NCBI GenBank assembly: GCA_036563505.1
Contig: DATCMH010000002.1
Location: 310,001-374,000, forward strand
Direction of reading: 5' to 3'
Length of the DNA: 64,000 nucleotides
Source: DATCMH01 sp036563505
GTDB taxonomy: Bacteria; Pseudomonadota; Alphaproteobacteria; Rhizobiales; Beijerinckiaceae
Positions 51,612 through 59,467 of the stretch are shown here, piece by piece (positions within the stretch are counted from its first letter, which is position 1; each line of letters begins with the position of its first letter). Position numbers and translations under genes: made by a program. The notes beneath the pieces are model-generated. The model saw only the letters and a list, made by a program, of their open reading frames with translations, made no database searches and was not told where the DNA came from.

Positions 51612-51664
51612 ATCCCTCCCCGCTTGCGGGGAGGGTGGCCCTGCGCACCAGGATCGGGTGGGGT
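51612..51664. repeat. Palindromic element family B, inverted copy
   Basis: ATCCCTCCCCGC...GCGGGGAGGGTGG, then CCCTGCGCACCAGGATCGGG-like bases and GGTGGGG: the reverse complement layout of the 51321 unit. The two B units flank the family A copy as inverted repeats. Confidence 0.65.
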
Positions 51665-51829
51665 CAGCGCCGGGGCAGCCCTGCCCCTCTCCGACCAGCA
51701 CCCGGCCCAGCCGCTCCCCCCTCTCCCCGCGCGGGGAGAGGTTCCCGCTCTCCCGCTTGTGAGGCCCGATCCGCGGTGCTACAGGCCGGCAACGCCTTGC
51801 CCCGCCACGCGAAACCTCAGCTCCGCTTC

Positions 51830-52444
51830 ATGGCCATCCGCCTGCATCGCGGCGACCTGCCCGCCGATTACGTGCCCGGCCCCGCGATCGCGATCGACAC
51901 CGAGACGCTCGGCCTGAACCCGCACCGGGACCGGCTCTGCCTCGTGCAGATCTCCAAAGGCGACGGCGACGCCGATCTCGTGCAGATCCCGCACGGCACG
52001 GCGCAGGCGCCCCGGCTCGCGGCCGTTCTGGCCGACCCCGCCGTCCTCAAGATCTTCCACTTCGCCCGCTTCGACGTCGCGGTGCTCTTCCACGCGCTGG
52101 GCGTCATGCCGGCGCCGATCTACTGCACCAAGATCGCCTCACGGCTGACCCGCACCTACACCGACCGGCACGGCTTGAAGGACCTCACCCGGGAGCTGAT
52201 CGGGGTCGACCTGTCCAAGCAGCAGCAATCGTCCGATTGGGGCGCGGATGCCCTGACGCCGGCCCAGCTCGAATACGCGGCCTCCGACGTGCTTCACCTT
52301 CACGCCCTGAGGAGCCGCCTCGACGCGATGCTCGCCCGGGAGGGACGCACTGCCATCGCCCAGGCTTGCTTCGATTTTATGCCGACGCGGGCGCGGCTCG
52401 ATCTTTCGGGCTGGCCGGAGACGGACATCTTCGCGCATAGTTGA
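51830..52444 (+). CDS. Ribonuclease D-like 3'-5' exonuclease
   Basis: The 204-residue protein is a DEDD exonuclease: IDTETLGLN (Exo I Asp and Glu), HFARFDVAVLFHALG (Exo II Asp) and LEYAASDVLHLHALR (Exo III Tyr/Asp). It has only the catalytic domain and lacks the HRDC domains of E. coli RNase D, as many alphaproteobacterial copies do. It degrades RNA 3' ends in processing. It stands behind a repeat-rich gap and about 97 bp before lptC. Start at 51830 gives MAIRLHRGDLP, matching family starts. Confidence 0.82.
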   Translation: MAIRLHRGDLPADYVPGPAIAIDTETLGLNPHRDRLCLVQISKGDGDADLVQIPHGTAQAPRLAAVLADPAVLKIFHFARFDVAVLFHALGVMPAPIYCTKIASRLTRTYTDRHGLKDLTRELIGVDLSKQQQSSDWGADALTPAQLEYAASDVLHLHALRSRLDAMLAREGRTAIAQACFDFMPTRARLDLSGWPETDIFAHS

Positions 52445-52541
52445 CGGACGGTTCACGTCCTTACGGCAGGGTGCCCGTCACAACTTCGCCACGGCCCTCG
52501 GGCAGCGGTGGATCTCGAACGCGGGGGATGAGGCACCAGCG

Positions 52542-53297
52542 GTGGAGAACGGCGTCACGACGCTCGAGGGGAGCGCCGCGCTCGAGGGCGCGGGAGCCCG
52601 CGCGCGCGCCTACAAGGCGGCGCAGCGCCACTCGACGCGGGTGCGCTGGCTCAAGCGGGCGATCCCGCTCGGGGCGGCCGCGGCCATCTCCCTCGTCCTC
52701 GTCGTCATGATCTTCGACCCGTTCAGCCGTCTGCCGGCCGGCCTTAAGCTCGGTCCGATCTCGCTGTCGGGCACCAAGGTGACGATGGAGGCGCCCCGCC
52801 TCTCGGGGTTCCGCAACAAGGACGCGCGCCCCTACGAGGTGACGGCCGTGACGGCGGTGCAGGACGTGCGCAAGCCCAACATCATCGAACTCAACCAGAT
52901 GCGCGCCAAGCTTGCCACCGACGATGCCGGCGGCGCGGCGCGCCTCGAGGCGAAGACGGGGGTTTTCGACACGCAGAAGGAGCAGCTCGAACTGCGCCAG
53001 GAGGTGCGGGTCACCATGAGCGACGGCCAGACCGTCGATCTGCGCTCCGCCTTCGTCGACTTCAAGGCCGGCACCGTGACCTCGAAGGAGGCGGTGACGG
53101 TGAAGATGACGAACGGCCTCATCGAGGCCGACGCCCTCGATGTCACGGACAACGGCAAGGTGATCGTGTTCACCGGCCGGGTCCGCACCGTCTTCGACGG
53201 CCCGCCCGCCGACAAATCCGCCCCGCCCGGCGCCTCCGCGCCGGCGAGAACGTCCCAGGCCGAGATCGCGCCGCCCCCGACGAGTCCGCGTCCATGA
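52542..53297 (+). CDS. lptC: LPS export ABC transporter periplasmic protein LptC
   Basis: The 251-residue protein has an N-terminal cytosolic tail (MENGVTTLEGSAAL...), one membrane helix (about 40-60) and a beta-rich domain with VTMEAPRLSGFRNKDARPYEVTA and LELRQEVRVTMSDGQTVDL. These are LptC features of the alphaproteobacterial form. It bridges the LptB2FG complex and LptA in lipopolysaccharide transport. The start is GTG at 52542. Its stop overlaps lptA by four bases. Confidence 0.88.
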   Translation: MENGVTTLEGSAALEGAGARARAYKAAQRHSTRVRWLKRAIPLGAAAAISLVLVVMIFDPFSRLPAGLKLGPISLSGTKVTMEAPRLSGFRNKDARPYEVTAVTAVQDVRKPNIIELNQMRAKLATDDAGGAARLEAKTGVFDTQKEQLELRQEVRVTMSDGQTVDLRSAFVDFKAGTVTSKEAVTVKMTNGLIEADALDVTDNGKVIVFTGRVRTVFDGPPADKSAPPGASAPARTSQAEIAPPPTSPRP

Positions 53298-54061
53298 CCT
53301 TCCGCCCCGTCCTCCTCGCGACGGCTCTCCTCGCGCCGGTTCTCGTCCTCCTGCCCGGCCTCGCGACGGCGCAGCCGAGGCCGGCCGCAAATGCCCAAGC
53401 CCCTGCTCCGGCGAAGGAGCGGTCCGGCGCGCTCGGGACGCTCGGCAACAACAACAAGGACCCGATCAAGATCGACGCCGACCGGCTCGACGTCTTCGAC
53501 AAGGAAGGCAAGGCCGTGTTCACGGGCAACGTCGTGGCGGTCCAGGCCGAGAGCACGATGCGCTGCTCGATGCTCACGGTCTTCTACGAACAGGGCCGGG
53601 CGACGGCCGGCGCGCAGGGCAACCAGGGCGCCGCTCGCCAGCCCGGGCCGGCGGGTGGGGGCGACAGCTCGATCAAGAAGATCGACTGCAAGGGCCCGGT
53701 CACCGTCGTGTCCAGGACCCAAACGGCGACGAGCGATAACGCGGTCTTCGACCGCGCGGCCAACAAGGTCTACCTCATCGGCAACGCGACCCTCGCCGAC
53801 GGCCCGAACGTCACTCAGGGCGAGCGGGTGATCTACGACCTCAACACCAGCATCGCCAACGTCGAGACGGCCGGGCCTGGCGGACGCGTTAAGGCGCTCT
53901 TCGTGCCGGGCAGCGGCGAGCCAAAGCCCGGGGCGACTCCGGCGCCGGCCGCGGCTCCCGCCCCGGCCGCGACGCCCGCGGCGGCTACCCCGAAGCCGGC
54001 GGCGGCTCCGCGGCCGAAGCCCCAGGCGGCGCAGCGCAACACGGGCAGCGCGACCGAGTGA
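53294..54061 (+). CDS. lptA: LPS transport periplasmic protein LptA
   Basis: The 255-residue protein has a signal peptide (about 1-27) and an OstA-like beta-jellyroll domain: DPIKIDADRLDVFDKEGKAVFTGNVVAVQAESTMRCSMLTVFYE, and later DNAVFDRAANKVYLIGNATLADGPNVTQGERVIYDL. A Pro/Ala-rich tail follows (about 220-255). It carries LPS across the periplasm between LptC and LptD. The Cys in MRCSML and KIDCKG are separated by about 50 residues. ATGA overlap with lptC indicates coupling. Confidence 0.88.
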   Translation: MTFRPVLLATALLAPVLVLLPGLATAQPRPAANAQAPAPAKERSGALGTLGNNNKDPIKIDADRLDVFDKEGKAVFTGNVVAVQAESTMRCSMLTVFYEQGRATAGAQGNQGAARQPGPAGGGDSSIKKIDCKGPVTVVSRTQTATSDNAVFDRAANKVYLIGNATLADGPNVTQGERVIYDLNTSIANVETAGPGGRVKALFVPGSGEPKPGATPAPAAAPAPAATPAAATPKPAAAPRPKPQAAQRNTGSATE

Positions 54062-54143
54062 GCGGAGCAGCGACGACCAGCATCGGCCGCGGGCAGCCCC
54101 CGCTTTCGCGAGCCGTGGCGAACGAGCCTCGACGGGTGAGCGC

Positions 54144-55049
54144 GTGAAGACTCTCCTGAGCCGAAACGGTCGCGCGGGCGTTGCCCCGGCCGGCTGGATC
54201 CAGTCCGAGCGCTCCACAGCGGGCGGTTTCGGCGCGACGCTCAAGCGCATCCTGCGCCGGGGGGACGGATCGCGCGCGCCGGCGGAGCAGGATCACCCGG
54301 GAGGCCAGGCCGCGGCCTTCGGCGGTCCGGGCGTGCTCGCCGTGCGCGGCCTCAAGAAGAGCTACCGCGGCCGCACCGTCGTCCACGACGCGGCGCTCCA
54401 CGTGCGCAACGGCGAGGCCGTGGGCCTGCTCGGCCCCAACGGCGCCGGCAAAACCACCATCTTCTACATGGTCACGGGCCTCGTCTCCCCCGATGCCGGG
54501 GCGGTGAGCCTCGACGGCTTCGACGTCACGACGCTGCCCATGTACCGCCGCGCCCGGCTCGGCATCGGCTACCTGCCGCAGGAGGCATCGATCTTCCGCG
54601 GCCTGTCCGTCGAGGACAACATTCGCAGCGTGCTGGAGGTCGTCGAGCGGGACCGCAAGGAGCGGGACCGCAAGCTCGACGCGCTGCTCGAGGAGTTCAA
54701 CATCACGCGCCTGCGCAAGGCGCCTTCGATCGCGCTTTCGGGCGGCGAGCGCCGCCGCTGCGAGATCGCCCGTGCGCTGGCGGGCGAGCCCTCCTTCATG
54801 CTCCTCGATGAGCCCTTCGCGGGCATCGATCCCATCGCGGTGGGCGACATTCAGAATTTGGTGCGCCATCTCACCGGCCGCGGCATCGGCGTGCTGATCA
54901 CCGACCACAACGTGCGCGAGACCCTCGCGCTCACGGACCGCGCTTACATCATCCACTCGGGGCGGGTGCTCACCGAGGGCAAGCCGAACGAGATCATCGC
55001 CAACGAGGAAGTGCGCCGCCTCTACCTCGGCGAGGATTTCCGCCTCTAA
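54144..55049 (+). CDS. lptB: LPS export ABC transporter ATP-binding protein LptB, N-terminally extended
   Basis: The 301-residue protein has the LptB ATPase at about 63-300, with Walker A GPNGAGKTT, signature LSGGERRRCEIARALA, Walker B FMLLDEPFAGIDP and DHNVRETLALTDRAYI. It powers LPS extraction with LptFG. The first 60 residues (MKTLLSRNGRAGVAPAG...) are an unconserved Gly/Arg-rich extension; classic LptB is about 240 residues. A start near Val 64 would give the normal length, but the GTG at 54144 is the frame's earliest. It follows lptA by 82 bp and precedes rpoN. Confidence 0.88.
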   Translation: MKTLLSRNGRAGVAPAGWIQSERSTAGGFGATLKRILRRGDGSRAPAEQDHPGGQAAAFGGPGVLAVRGLKKSYRGRTVVHDAALHVRNGEAVGLLGPNGAGKTTIFYMVTGLVSPDAGAVSLDGFDVTTLPMYRRARLGIGYLPQEASIFRGLSVEDNIRSVLEVVERDRKERDRKLDALLEEFNITRLRKAPSIALSGGERRRCEIARALAGEPSFMLLDEPFAGIDPIAVGDIQNLVRHLTGRGIGVLITDHNVRETLALTDRAYIIHSGRVLTEGKPNEIIANEEVRRLYLGEDFRL

Positions 55050-55144
55050 GGCCCTGGATGCGCGGGACTTCGCCGCGATCGTCTTCGATCGCGTTCGGAA
55101 CTCCGAAACCACGTCGACTGGATCAACCCCGACAAAGGATCAGC

Positions 55145-55193
55145 TTGGCCTCGTTCGGCGTTCCGTTATAGACAAATGTAAGAAACGGAATGC
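55145..55193 (+). promoter_or_regulatory. rpoN promoter with overlapping inverted repeat
   Basis: TTGGCC (55145-55150), 16 bp, TATAGA (55167-55172). An inverted repeat GCGTTCCGTT (55158-55167) and AACGGAATGC (55184-55193), one mismatch, 16 bp apart, surrounds the -10 element and start site. It could be a repressor site. Confidence 0.45.
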
Positions 55194-55246
55194 AAAAAGC
55201 ATGCCGTAGCGCGAGGCAAAGCCCGCGCTGAAGGCGGGGCGTCGCG

Positions 55247-56797
55247 ATGGGTCTGCTGCAACGGCTGGAGATGCGCCAGGGCCAGTCCCTGGTGATGACG
55301 CCGCAGCTCCTGCAGGCCATCAAGCTCCTCCAGTTGTCCCACCTCGACCTCGCGGCCTACGTTGAGGCGGAGCTGGAGCGCAACCCTCTTCTCGAGCGCG
55401 TCGAGAGCGACGGTGAGCCCGTCACGCGCGCCGAAGCCGACGGCGACGGTGAGGACGGCTACGAGCCCGAGCCCGGCGCCTGGCTTCCCGACAGCACCGC
55501 CCCCGAGCCGCCGGAGCTCGCCCGCGAGAGCGACAACGGCCTCGACAACGTGTTCTCGGACGAGCCGTCCGTCGGCCCGGCAAGCCCCGCGGCGGAGGGG
55601 GACGGGATCCCCCTCGGGCCGTCGCCCTGGAGCAGCACCGGCCCGGGCGGTTTCGACGGCGAGGGGCCGGACCTCGAGGCGACGCTCACGAGCGAAACGA
55701 GCCTGCACGAGCACCTGACGGCGCAGCTCGACCTCGTTGCCCGCGATCCCATCGATCGGCTCATCGGCCATTACCTCATCGACGCCGTCGACGAGGCCGG
55801 CTACCTCGGCGAGAGCGTCGAGGCGGTCGCGGAGCGGCTCGGCATCGACCTGGCCCGCGTCGAGCGGGTGCTCGCGATGGTCCAGAGCCTCGACCCGAGC
55901 GGCATCGCGGCGCGCAGCCTCAGTGAATGCCTCGCGCTCCAGCTCAAGGACCGCAACCGCTTCGACCCGGCGATGGCGGCGCTTCTCTCCCGCCTCGACC
56001 TCGTCGCCAAGCGCGACTTCGCCGCCCTGCGCCGGCTGTGCGGCGTCGATGACGAGGACCTCGCCGATATGCTCGCCGAGATCCGGCGCCTCGATCCGAA
56101 GCCGGGACGGGCCTTCGGCGCCGCGGCCGTCGAGACCCTCGTTCCCGACGTCTTCGTGCGCCTGGCGCCGGACGGCAGCTGGCTCATCGAGCTCAACCCC
56201 GAGACCCTGCCCCGCGTCCTCGTCAACCAAACCTACTACGCCCGCGTCGCCCGCACGGCGAAGCAGGAGGGCGAGAAGGCCTTCCTCACGGACTGTCTCC
56301 AGAACGCCAACTGGCTCGCCCGCAGCCTGGAGCAGCGCGCCAAGACGATCCTGAAGGTGGCGGCCGAGATCGTGCGCCAGCAGGACGGGTTCTTCGTCCA
56401 CGGCGTGTCGCATCTGCGCCCGCTCAACCTCCGGACGATCGCCGACGCGATCGGGATGCACGAATCCACCGTGTCCCGCGTCACCTCGAACAAAGCGATC
56501 GGCACGAGCCGTGGCACGTTCGAGATGAAGTATTTCTTCACCGCGGCCATCGCCGGCGCGCTCGGGGCGGAAGCCCATTCCTCCGAGGCCGTGCGTCACC
56601 GCATCAAGCAGCTCATCGATGCCGAGAGCGCCGACGACGTGCTCTCGGACGATGCCCTCGTGCGCAAGCTGCGCGGAGAAGGGATCGACATCGCCCGGCG
56701 CACGGTGGCGAAGTACCGCGAGAGCTTGCGCATCGCCTCCTCTATCGATCGGCGGCGCGACAAGCAGGCGCGGGTGCCGATGCGGGAGAGCGCCTGA
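55247..56797 (+). CDS. rpoN: RNA polymerase sigma-54 factor
   Basis: The 516-residue protein has the activator-interacting domain (about 1-50; RLEMRQGQSLVMTPQLLQAIKLLQL), an acidic linker with many Glu and Pro (about 50-135), and the core-binding domain (about 140-330). The DNA-binding domain with helix-turn-helix ends in the RpoN box ARRTVAKYRE (about 483-492). It directs nitrogen-related and other genes with enhancer-binding proteins. It lies downstream of lptB, as in many proteobacteria, but hpf and ptsN, its usual neighbours, are not next to it. Confidence 0.93.
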   Translation: MGLLQRLEMRQGQSLVMTPQLLQAIKLLQLSHLDLAAYVEAELERNPLLERVESDGEPVTRAEADGDGEDGYEPEPGAWLPDSTAPEPPELARESDNGLDNVFSDEPSVGPASPAAEGDGIPLGPSPWSSTGPGGFDGEGPDLEATLTSETSLHEHLTAQLDLVARDPIDRLIGHYLIDAVDEAGYLGESVEAVAERLGIDLARVERVLAMVQSLDPSGIAARSLSECLALQLKDRNRFDPAMAALLSRLDLVAKRDFAALRRLCGVDDEDLADMLAEIRRLDPKPGRAFGAAAVETLVPDVFVRLAPDGSWLIELNPETLPRVLVNQTYYARVARTAKQEGEKAFLTDCLQNANWLARSLEQRAKTILKVAAEIVRQQDGFFVHGVSHLRPLNLRTIADAIGMHESTVSRVTSNKAIGTSRGTFEMKYFFTAAIAGALGAEAHSSEAVRHRIKQLIDAESADDVLSDDALVRKLRGEGIDIARRTVAKYRESLRIASSIDRRRDKQARVPMRESA

Positions 56798-56804
56798 AGC
56801 AGAA

Positions 56805-56925
56805 TGTCATCCCGGGGCTCGCCAACGGCGAGAGCCCGGAATCCATGACCGGGCCGGATGCTGCTCGCAGCTGCTCACCCGGTCGTGGGTTCCGGGTTCG
56901 CGCTCCGCGCGCCCCGGAATGACAG
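56805..56925. repeat. REP-like palindrome, TGTCATTCCGG type (copy 2)
   Basis: It opens TGTCATCCCGGGGCTCGCC and closes with GCGCCCCGGAATGACA, with internal hairpin CTCGCC/GGCGAG and the pair TTCCGGG/CCCGGAA. It lies between rpoN and the CAP-domain gene, where rpoN usually continues into hpf. Confidence 0.8.
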
Positions 56926-56930
56926 GGGAG

Positions 56931-57392
56931 CTACTGCGCCAGCACCAGCGCCCAGTAGCGGCCGTAGCGCGAGCCGGGCGCGTCGGCGCGGGCGAGGCCG
57001 ATGCGGGTGGCCTGGGGCAGAAGCAGGTTCTCGTCGTGGCGGGGCGAGGCTTTCCAGCGGCCGACCGCCTGATCGACGCTGCGGGAGCCCGCGCTCAGGT
57101 TCTCGGCGGAAAAGCCGCCCACCCCGAATGAGGCCATGCGGCTTGCAAACGCGCCATGCGAGAGTTCGCCGACTTCCGCCACGGCCCGCGCCTGGAACTC
57201 AGCCGCCTGGTTGAGGCGGTTGTCGGCCCGCACCGGCGAGAGGCCGCGCGCGACGCGATATTGCGAGATAAGTTGCGCCGCGGCCTCCGCGTCGCCCGTC
57301 GAGCTCGAGACCTGAAAGACGGAGGTCGGCGGCGTCGAACAGCCGGCCACGCTCAAGCCCAACAGGGCAGCCACCAGGATCGCTCGTCTCAT
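56931..57392 (-). CDS. CAP/SCP-domain lipoprotein
   Basis: The 153-residue protein has a signal with the lipobox SVAGC (Cys near 18), so it should be a lipoprotein. A CAP-like domain follows: ISQYRVARGLSPVRADNRLNQAAEFQARAVAEVGELSHGAFASRM, ENLSAGSRSVDQAVGRWKASPRHDENLLL and RYGRYWALVLAQ. The HGAF and RHDEN motifs carry the His and Glu pair of the cysteine-rich secretory protein fold. Function in bacteria is uncertain. The ATG at 57392 has AGGGGCAGG upstream; a TTG precedes it. Confidence 0.8.
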   Translation of the reverse strand: MRRAILVAALLGLSVAGCSTPPTSVFQVSSSTGDAEAAAQLISQYRVARGLSPVRADNRLNQAAEFQARAVAEVGELSHGAFASRMASFGVGGFSAENLSAGSRSVDQAVGRWKASPRHDENLLLPQATRIGLARADAPGSRYGRYWALVLAQ

Positions 57393-57588
57393 CAAACCTG
57401 CCCCTCGCGTGGCGGCGCACGAGCGATCCTGAGGTCCTTGACCCGGCCGGTCGGCGTCGCGACATAGTCTTTCGCGTCTTGGTTACGCGACCCTTGCAAG
57501 CGGTCTCGGGTTCGCGGCGGGCGCGACGTGCAGGAAATTTGAGACGATTGCGTGGCGGCGCTCGGGCAGCGCCCCGCGACGGAACGAC

Positions 57589-58809
57589 ATGACCTCTGAC
57601 CATCCTCAGGTCGCCGTGATCGGCGGCGGCCCCGCCGGCCTCATGGCGGCCGAAACCCTGGCGCGCGGCGGCGTGGCCGTCACGGTCTACGACCGCATGC
57701 CCTCGCTCGCGCGAAAGTTCCTCATGGCCGGGCGGGGCGGGCTCAATCTGACCCATTCCGAGCCCTTCGACCGTTTCCTCGCGGCTTACGAGGGCGCGCC
57801 CGCGCCGATTCTCGACGCCGTGCGCGCTTTCACGCCCGACGAGCTGCGCGCTTGGTGCGAGGGCCTGGGTGAACCGGTTTTCGTCGGATCGAGCGGGCGG
57901 GTGTTCCCGGTGAGCCTCAAGGCCTCGCCGCTTCTACGGGCCTGGCTGCGCCGCCTCGAGGCGCTCGGCGTCAAGGTCGCCCTGCGCTACGCCTGGGCCG
58001 GCTTCGAGGGAGATGATCTCCTCTTCGTCGGGCCCGGCGGCGAGCGAGTCGCGGCACGACCGGACGCGGCGGTGCTGGCGCTCGGCGGCGCGAGCTGGCC
58101 GCGGCTCGGCTCGGATGGCGCCTGGACCGAAGCGTTGCGCGGTATCGGCGTCGCCGTCGCACCCTTGGCGCCCGCCAACATGGGCGTTCGGATCGCCTGG
58201 TCCGACCACGTGCGGGAGCGCTTCGCCGGCGCGCCACTGAAGCGCATCGCTTTAGCGCTCGACGGCCGGTCGGTGCGAGGCGAGGCAATCGTGACCCGGG
58301 ACGGTCTCGAGGGCGGCGCGGTCTACACCCTCTCCGCCCCGATCCGGGAGGCGTTCGAGGCCGCCGGCACGGCCAGGCTCACCGTCGATCTGAGGCCTGA
58401 TCTTTCCGAAGGAGCGCTCGCGCAGCGGCTTGCCGCCTCCCGCAAAGGCGAGTCGCTCGCCAACAAGCTGCGCAAAGCTGCCGGGCTCTCGCCGGTGGCT
58501 TCAGCTGTCCTGCGCGAGGGCCATGGTCTTGCTCTGCCGACGGAGCCCGAAGGCCTCGCAACCGCGGTCAAGGCCGTGCCGATCACGGTCACCGGCTTGC
58601 AAGGCCTCGACCGCGCCATCTCGACGGCGGGCGGCATCGCCCTCAACGAGATCGATCGGGCCTTCATGCTGCGGCGCCGTCCCGGCACCTTCGTCGCCGG
58701 CGAGATGCTCGACTGGGAGGCGCCGACAGGCGGCTACCTCCTGCAGGCGAGCTTCGCCACCGGCGTGGCGGCCGGGCGCGGCGTCCTGGGCTGGCTCGAA
58801 CGGCGGTGA
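57589..58809 (+). CDS. NAD(P)/FAD-dependent oxidoreductase (HI0933/TIGR03862 type)
   Basis: The 406-residue flavoprotein has a dinucleotide turn VAVIGGGPAGLMAAETLARGG (about 9-29), the family block RKFLMAGRGGLNLTHSEPFDRF, VGSSGRVFPVSLKASPLLRAWL and the terminal RPGTFVAGEMLDWEAPTGGYLLQASFATG. These define the HI0933-like flavoprotein group; the substrate is unknown. It begins 197 bp past the start of the divergent CAP gene and ends 5 bp from a convergent gene. Confidence 0.85.
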   Translation: MTSDHPQVAVIGGGPAGLMAAETLARGGVAVTVYDRMPSLARKFLMAGRGGLNLTHSEPFDRFLAAYEGAPAPILDAVRAFTPDELRAWCEGLGEPVFVGSSGRVFPVSLKASPLLRAWLRRLEALGVKVALRYAWAGFEGDDLLFVGPGGERVAARPDAAVLALGGASWPRLGSDGAWTEALRGIGVAVAPLAPANMGVRIAWSDHVRERFAGAPLKRIALALDGRSVRGEAIVTRDGLEGGAVYTLSAPIREAFEAAGTARLTVDLRPDLSEGALAQRLAASRKGESLANKLRKAAGLSPVASAVLREGHGLALPTEPEGLATAVKAVPITVTGLQGLDRAISTAGGIALNEIDRAFMLRRRPGTFVAGEMLDWEAPTGGYLLQASFATGVAAGRGVLGWLERR

Positions 58810-58814
58810 CGCGC

Positions 58815-59324
58815 TTACCGCAGCGAGCTCGTCGCGTCGGCGTCCGGATCGGTCCGGCGCAGGACCCGGCTCGTCTCGCCCACGATCACGGGCCGCGGCC
58901 CGTCGAAGGCGACGTCGAGGGCGAAGGCGGCGACTCCGCTCGACGCCCGCCCGGTCGAGGGGTTGCGCGCGTCGTAGTCGAAGACCGAACGCACGGTGCA
59001 CAGGTCTCCGTTCGCCTCGCAGCGCACGTCGATGCTGTCGCGCCGGTGGCGGTAGTCCCGCTCCGGCCAGCGGCGCACGAAGCGGCGCTTCTCCTCCGTG
59101 AGCTCGCGCGCGCTCACCTCGCGGCCGTGGAAGACCACGCGGCTGGCGTAGAATTCCGGCACCGTGTCGAGGGCGAGCCCGTTCGGCGCCGACCAGAACT
59201 CCAGGTATTCGATGGCGAGTTCTCGCGCCCGCTCTTCGCGGGGAATGGAGGACGCCATCTGCGCCGCCACGGAGCTGCCAGTCAGGATGAGCGCGGCCAA
59301 ACCGCCGGACCAAGCTTTCAGCAT
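58815..59324 (-). CDS. Exported hypothetical protein with NTF2-like pattern
   Basis: The 169-residue protein has a signal peptide (MLKAWSGGLAALILTGSSVA) and an NTF2-like alpha/beta pattern: ELAIEYLEFWSAPNGLALDTVPEFYASRVVFHGREVSA, then strands RRDSIDVRCEANGDLCTVRSVFDYDARNPSTGRASSGVAAF. Two Cys (about 105 and 111) could form a disulfide. No catalytic residues are evident. It converges on the flavoprotein gene. The function is unknown. Confidence 0.7.
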   Translation of the reverse strand: MLKAWSGGLAALILTGSSVAAQMASSIPREERARELAIEYLEFWSAPNGLALDTVPEFYASRVVFHGREVSARELTEEKRRFVRRWPERDYRHRRDSIDVRCEANGDLCTVRSVFDYDARNPSTGRASSGVAAFALDVAFDGPRPVIVGETSRVLRRTDPDADATSSLR

Positions 59325-59467
59325 GGGACCTTCCTCGCGTCGACGAGCGGGCGACGTCGCCCCTTAAGCCTTGAACCGAGTCGCTGGAACGAGGTTCCCT
59401 GCCTGGGCTCTCTGCCCGTTCCCGATGCCGCATTGACCCGGACTCCCGGTCCCGTCACACCGCTCGC

